This document shows positions 60,204-64,000 of a stretch of DNA of 64,000 nt, one piece after another. The stretch lies in assembly GCA_965227745.1 (NCBI GenBank), contig OZ245769.1, forward strand, positions 992,001 to 1,056,000. The letters are read 5' to 3'. The stretch is from GAS368 sp965227745. Lineage in GTDB: Bacteria > Verrucomicrobiota > Verrucomicrobiia > Opitutales > Opitutaceae. A model generated the notes under the pieces. The model saw nothing but the letters and a program-made list of their open reading frames with translations. It searched no databases and had not been told where the DNA came from. Every line of letters starts with the position of its first letter. Positions within the stretch are counted from its first letter, which is position 1. A program made the translations under genes and the position numbers.

Positions 60204-61016
60204 TTACTTCTCCATCCGCATCGCGAGGCGGATGATTTCCTTGTCGAAGTAGTTCGAGCCCAGCCCCGCGTCGACGATTAGCGTTGTGCCATTCAGGCCG
60301 CTGCTGCGCTCACTGAGCAAAAACACGACCGCATTCGCCACCTCCTGCGTCTCCAGGTTCTTCTTCCGAAACGTCAGCTTCTCCGCGTAGAGGTAGCTCT
60401 CCAAATATCCCGGGATGCCGGCGGAGGCACTGGTCTTCAGCGGACCCGCGCCGACCGCATTGAAGCGCACTGCGGAGTCCGCGCTAAACGATTTGGCGAG
60501 GAAGCGCACGCTCGACTCCAGCGCGGCCTTGATCGGGCCCATGTAGCCGTAGTTGTCGGGCGTCACCAGCAGCGACGAAATGCCGATGGTCACCACCGAG
60601 GCTGTGGGCGCGAGGTGCGGTTTAAACGCCCGCGCGACCTCGATCAGCGAAAACGCCGACACCGCCGTCGCCTGCAAAAAGTCCGCCCGCTTCGTCTCGT
60701 GAAACGGCTTGAAGCCCTCGCTGTAGTTCGCAAACGCGATCGAGTGCACCACCCCGTGCAACGGCGCAAACCCCGCCGCCGCCACCTCGCCCGCCAGCCG
60801 CTCCGCCGCGCCCTCCTGCTCCACGTCGCAGAGAAACACCGGCTTGCCCGCCAGCAGCGTCTCCAGCGACTTCTTCCGCGCTTCCGAGCGCACGCTGTAA
60901 ACGACGCGCGCGCCCTGCTCTTCCAGCGTCTTCGCGACGCCCCACGCGACGCTCTTGCGATTGGCGACGCCGAAAACGAGAAACGTCTTTCCCGCGAGCT
61001 GAAGAAAATCGCTCAT
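60204..61016 (-). CDS. Enoyl-ACP reductase (FabI-like)
   Basis: 270 aa from the ATG at 61016, overlapping the upstream stop by ATGA. SDR fold: nucleotide site FLVFGVANRKSVAWGVAKTL, HSIAFANYSEGFKPF, and the Y-x-x-M-x-x-K catalytic region (NYGYMGPIKAALESSVR), close to the FabI pattern. The C-terminal SSGLNGTTLIVDAGLGSNYF is typical. It reduces enoyl thioesters. The operon context suggests use in a dedicated pathway, but it could also serve general fatty-acid synthesis. Confidence 0.88.
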   Translation of the reverse strand: MSDFLQLAGKTFLVFGVANRKSVAWGVAKTLEEQGARVVYSVRSEARKKSLETLLAGKPVFLCDVEQEGAAERLAGEVAAAGFAPLHGVVHSIAFANYSEGFKPFHETKRADFLQATAVSAFSLIEVARAFKPHLAPTASVVTIGISSLLVTPDNYGYMGPIKAALESSVRFLAKSFSADSAVRFNAVGAGPLKTSASAGIPGYLESYLYAEKLTFRKKNLETQEVANAVVFLLSERSSGLNGTTLIVDAGLGSNYFDKEIIRLAMRMEK

Positions 61017-61459
61017 GTCGTGACCGCACCCTCCGGCGTTTTCCACGCGACCGCAAAATCGACGTTCAGCACGCGCTTGTCGCCGTTCTTCACATTCCCG
61101 CTCATCATCGTAAACCCACCGAGCATTTCCTTTTTCTTCACCTCGATGGTGATGGTGTCGCCGGGATACACGGGGCTGCGAAAGCGCACGTCGCTGATCT
61201 TCGCGAGGAGCGGCACGCCGTCCTTGCTCCCCTGCCCCGCCATCAGCCGCGCCATAAAGAGCGCGCCGGTCTGAAACACCGCCTCGCACAGCAGCACGCC
61301 CGGCGTGATGGGCGCGCCCGGGTAGTGCCCCTTGTAGAAATCCTCGTCCGCGCGAAACGTCCGCTTGGCCACGAGCCCATCCGCCGACTCGCTGACGATT
61401 TCGTCAACGAAGAGAAACGGCGGACGATGCGGTATAAGATCGGTGACGGATTGGGACAT
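61013..61459 (-). CDS. FabZ-like 3-hydroxyacyl-ACP dehydratase
   Basis: 148 aa hot-dog fold. IPHRPPFLFVDEIV (catalytic His) and GHYPGAPITPGVLLCEAVFQ (catalytic Asp/Glu in the central helix) are the FabZ signatures. Later DVRFRSPVYPGDTITIEVKK. Coupled to both neighbours: 2 bp from the FAD gene, ATGA overlap with FabI. Confidence 0.9.
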   Translation of the reverse strand: MSQSVTDLIPHRPPFLFVDEIVSESADGLVAKRTFRADEDFYKGHYPGAPITPGVLLCEAVFQTGALFMARLMAGQGSKDGVPLLAKISDVRFRSPVYPGDTITIEVKKKEMLGGFTMMSGNVKNGDKRVLNVDFAVAWKTPEGAVTT

Positions 61460-61461
61460 GG

Positions 61462-62919
61462 TCAGGCGGTGGCCGGAGCGGCCGGGGTTTGTTTCGCGGC
61501 AAAGAGCGCCTTGTCGATCTTGTTGGCGGTGATCACCCCGTAGTTAATCGTCCCCAGCCAGCCCGACATAATGATGCCCACCGAGCCAGCGTGATAGAGG
61601 CCCGGCAGCTTCTCGGAGAGCTCCATCGAAACCTTGAGCCCTTCAAACTTCGTCCCGAACGAAGTCCCGCCAAAGTGCGTCGTGTACCGCTCGATGGTCC
61701 GCGGCGTCGCCGCTTCCATCCAATCGATCTTCGCGCGCACCCCCGGGATGTACTTTTCCAACGCCACGATGGATTCATCGATCAGGCGCTGCTTCTCCTT
61801 CTCGTACTCCTCGTCCGACAATTGCTTCCACGGCGCATACTCGCTATTCAGCGACACCACCACCGTGTAGCGATCCGCGCCCGGCCGCGTGTCCGGGTAA
61901 TAGACGGAAAACGTGCGGCTCGTGGTCTTGAAATCCGTCAGCTCACTGCTGCTGAACTTCGGGTTCTCCGAGGTGAAAACGAGGTCGCCGATGTGCGGAA
62001 TCGACTCGCCCTTGCGAATTCCCAGATACACTTGGCACGAGCTGGAATTGATCCGCACCGCCTTGGCCTCCGCGATGTAATCCGCCGGAAAGTTCTCCTC
62101 CCCGCCGAGGCGAAAGATCGTGTTCTTGATATTCGCGTTCGAGAGGATCGTCTTGGCGCGAATCACGCGGCCGCTGCTCGCCACGATCCCGCACGCGACC
62201 TTCTTCCCATCGCGTTCCTCGACGAGGATTTTATCCACCAGCACCTTCTTCCTCACCTCGACGCCATTCTTCTTCAGCTCCGCCACCATCTTCTCGATCA
62301 GCAGGTCCGAGCCCCCGCGAAACGTATACACGCCCGAGCCCATGAAATTGGAAAACACGATGCCGTAGGTGATCGCCGGGTCATCGAGTGTGGAGCCGTT
62401 GGCATATGCGATGGGCTCCATCAGGAGGCGCTTCACATCATCGCGCCCCGGAAAGAACCGCTCGAGCATCTGCCCCGTGGTCTCGGGATTGTTGTCGTAG
62501 AAATTCATCCCGCGCAGGTAGTCGTAGAACTTCTCCACGTGCGCCCGCTCGAGCCCGAATTTCTCGACCAGCACGCGCGTGTAGTCCTCGCGGGTAAAGG
62601 TCGTCCAGACGTCCATCTGCGGATTCACAAACCGGATGTCCTTCAACTGCACGATCGAGTCCGCGATCTCCTTCGTCCAGTACTTCCGGCACGACTTGAT
62701 CATGCCCACGGGAAATCCGTGCAGCGAGATGTCGAAGATGTGGCCGCCCTTGCGGGTAAACCACGTCGCCAGCCCGCCAAATTGATAATGGTGCTCGAGC
62801 AGCAGCACGCGGTGGCCGGCCTTCGCGAGCACATTGGCACCCGTGAGGCCGCCCAAGCCACTGCCGATGACGATCACATCATACTCGTCGGCGACACCTT
62901 TGAGCCAGTCGTAAGCCAT
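61462..62919 (-). CDS. Phytoene-desaturase-like FAD oxidoreductase
   Basis: 485 aa. FAD motif VIVIGSGLGGLTGANVLAKAG HRVLLLEHH at residues 15-43. Also TFRGGSDLLIEKMVAELKK, and the C-terminal GLYHAGSVGIIMSGWLGTIN region expected for CrtI/retinol-saturase-like enzymes. They desaturate or saturate polyene or acyl substrates. It is the first gene of the five-gene operon; no promoter is obvious in the AT-poor leader 62920-63024. Confidence 0.88.
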   Translation of the reverse strand: MAYDWLKGVADEYDVIVIGSGLGGLTGANVLAKAGHRVLLLEHHYQFGGLATWFTRKGGHIFDISLHGFPVGMIKSCRKYWTKEIADSIVQLKDIRFVNPQMDVWTTFTREDYTRVLVEKFGLERAHVEKFYDYLRGMNFYDNNPETTGQMLERFFPGRDDVKRLLMEPIAYANGSTLDDPAITYGIVFSNFMGSGVYTFRGGSDLLIEKMVAELKKNGVEVRKKVLVDKILVEERDGKKVACGIVASSGRVIRAKTILSNANIKNTIFRLGGEENFPADYIAEAKAVRINSSSCQVYLGIRKGESIPHIGDLVFTSENPKFSSSELTDFKTTSRTFSVYYPDTRPGADRYTVVVSLNSEYAPWKQLSDEEYEKEKQRLIDESIVALEKYIPGVRAKIDWMEAATPRTIERYTTHFGGTSFGTKFEGLKVSMELSEKLPGLYHAGSVGIIMSGWLGTINYGVITANKIDKALFAAKQTPAAPATA

Positions 62920-63024
62920 GAAGGGTCAAGAGTGAAGAACCTAACCGGCCCAGCGCAAGGGGGTTTTGCAAAAGCCCGCAGAAGGCAAAAGCGCGTGGGC
63001 GTAAAAAGAAAAGTGCATGAGCAC

Positions 63025-63050
63025 AAAAAAGGGCGGACCGAAGTCCGCCC
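63025..63050 (-). terminator. Intrinsic terminator after the isomerase/epimerase gene
   Basis: Minus strand: GGGCGGAC / GTCCGCCC stem (63043-63050 with 63031-63038), 4-base loop, then six T residues. It ends the transcript of the rightmost gene before the next operon starts. Confidence 0.9.
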
Positions 63051-63065
63051 AAGCAGAGCTGCCGA

Positions 63066-63174
63066 AGGTGGACGGCGATCTCCGAGCGCCGTCGGGAGGG
63101 CGAATGGGAAACTCGATCCGATCGTCGGACCCGCCGAACCGCTAACGCCGGCGCCCTGAGGGCACCGTCCACTC
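63066..63174. repeat. Dispersed palindromic repeat, copy 3
   Basis: Starts with the 28 bases also found at 43310. It ends in GGGCACCGTCCACT, roughly complementary to its start (AGGTGGACGG), so the whole 109-bp unit can form a hairpin. It lies between a terminator and the isomerase gene. Confidence 0.7.
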
Positions 63175-63187
63175 ACCCTCCATCGTC

Positions 63188-64000
63188 TTACTTGACCTTC
63201 AGCGCCTTCAGATAGGCAAACGAATCCGGGATGGACTTCAGCGGCGTGAGCGTCTCGTCCTCGAGGAAGTAGTGCTTCACGCCGATCTTCTGCGCGGTGG
63301 CGAGCACTTCGGACCAGTTGATCTGGCCCTCGCCGACGGTGACCTTGGCGGAGGCCGGGCTGCCACCGGTGTGGGTGCCGCGGGCGAAGTCCTTGAGCAT
63401 ATCCTTGATGTGCAGCATCTCGAAACGATTCGGGTACTTCGCCAGCAGTTTCGCGGGATCGAGCCCGGTGATGAAGACCCAGTACACGTCCATCTCGAAG
63501 GTCACGAGATCGGCCTTGGTCTCCCGTACCAAGATATCGAACATCACCTCGCCGTTGCCCGCCGCCGTGGGCTTGAACTCCAGACCGTGCGGGTGGTAAC
63601 CGAATTTCAGGCCTTCCTTTTTGCAGGCGGCGCCCCACTCATTGAACTTCGCGGCCATCAGGTGGGCCATCTCTTCGCTGAACGGCTTGTCCTTGCCAAC
63701 CGGGGGATACGGCACGACGACGTACTTCAGGCCGAGGGTCTTCGCGTCCTTGATCACGGCCGCGATATCCTTCTCGAACAGCGCATAGCCAAAGTGACCG
63801 CTAACGGCATCGAAGCCGCGCTTCTTCAGCTCGGCGGCAAACTCCTCAGGCTTGAGCGAGCCGGTGCCGGCGAGCTCGACCTCCTTGATGCCATAGGTCT
63901 TGGCGAGATCGAGCGCACCCGTGGTGCTCTCCTTGGTCTGCGCGCGGAGGCTGTAGAGCTGGAGACCGAGGTGGTCGCGGAAATCGGCGGCGCGGGCCAC
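63188..64000 (-). CDS. Sugar phosphate isomerase/epimerase family protein (5' end outside window)
   Basis: At least 270 aa; the first visible codon is at 64000 and the gene probably begins upstream. AP-endonuclease-2-like TIM barrel: HLGLQLYSLRAQTKESTTGA, VELAGTGSLKPEEFAAELKK, GLKFGYHPHGLEFKP (metal His), VTFEMDVYWVFITG, FEMLHIKDMLKDFARGTHTG. Many verrucomicrobial members are exported and probably act on sugars. Substrate unknown. Terminated at 63025. Confidence 0.88.
   Translation of the reverse strand: MARAADFRDHLGLQLYSLRAQTKESTTGALDLAKTYGIKEVELAGTGSLKPEEFAAELKKRGFDAVSGHFGYALFEKDIAAVIKDAKTLGLKYVVVPYPPVGKDKPFSEEMAHLMAAKFNEWGAACKKEGLKFGYHPHGLEFKPTAAGNGEVMFDILVRETKADLVTFEMDVYWVFITGLDPAKLLAKYPNRFEMLHIKDMLKDFARGTHTGGSPASAKVTVGEGQINWSEVLATAQKIGVKHYFLEDETLTPLKSIPDSFAYLKALKVK

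Noticed and set aside
61489..63159. Long plus-strand open frame opposite the FAD oxidoreductase, and a similar one at 56627-58333 opposite malQ
   Set aside because: Both are antisense shadows of well-conserved enzymes and read as Arg/His/Leu-rich sequence with no family features.
1..64000. CRISPR arrays, tRNA or rRNA genes, classical insertion sequences
   Set aside because: No regularly spaced repeats, no tRNA-like CCA cloverleaf and no transposase were recognised. Scanning was by eye, so a degenerate tRNA could be missed.

Overview
The window is high-GC bacterial chromosome. Its content points to the Verrucomicrobiota, most likely an Opitutaceae relative: a huge secreted delta-60/Ig-like repeat protein, paired ThuA-like secreted proteins, a topoisomerase III with C-terminal repeat domains, an rpmF-plsX-fabH envelope cluster, and OleA/OleB-like genes. 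The taxonomic assignment is an inference from gene content.

Left host arm (1-43540). This holds, in order: a truncated delta-60 repeat exoprotein; menD, kup and menB; a run of minus-strand exported proteins (two ThuA-like, a metallo-beta-lactamase-fold enzyme, an M20 peptidase, a kelch protein); a small kinase; an MGMT-like gene broken by an in-frame amber codon; class II fba; topB; small stress proteins (CsbD, a basic KR-rich protein); a transglutaminase and an esterase; a GMC oxidoreductase with its small Tat-type subunit; a sugar-binding protein; uvrB; hpt; an ABC ATPase plus solute-binding protein with no permease; rpe; an envelope operon (rpmF, plsX, fabH, BamD-like, LptE-like); uppP; and trpD-glmM. 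Several palindromic intergenic repeats lie between genes.

Provirus (43541-56628, about 13.1 kb). This is the main discovery. It is a tailless, membrane-containing, PM2/corticovirus-like element with a double-jelly-roll-type major capsid protein (50994-51842), an A32/FtsK-HerA-type packaging ATPase (52419-52940) and a rolling-circle HUH Rep (54711-56342). It also has spike/vertex candidates and a striking set of very small proteins with one C-terminal membrane segment and a short basic tail. Almost all genes are on the minus strand and chained by ATGA-type overlaps. Two plus-strand genes, a possible regulator and an exported protein with a verrucomicrobial surface domain, form a separate module. 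No integrase gene is visible. The element is bounded by a 15-bp direct repeat. At the right end the repeat is part of a clear XerCD dif site; at the left end the XerD arm is degenerate. This is the geometry expected of a phage that uses the host XerCD machinery. FtsK-guide-like GGGNAGGG motifs point toward this dif from the left, so the window probably spans the replication terminus.

Right host arm (56641-64000). This holds malQ, then a convergent minus-strand operon of carotenoid-desaturase-like FAD enzyme, FabZ-like dehydratase, FabI-like reductase, OleA-like thiolase and OleB-like hydrolase. It looks like a dedicated acyl-chain or hydrocarbon pathway. A sugar-phosphate isomerase/epimerase-like gene runs off the right edge.
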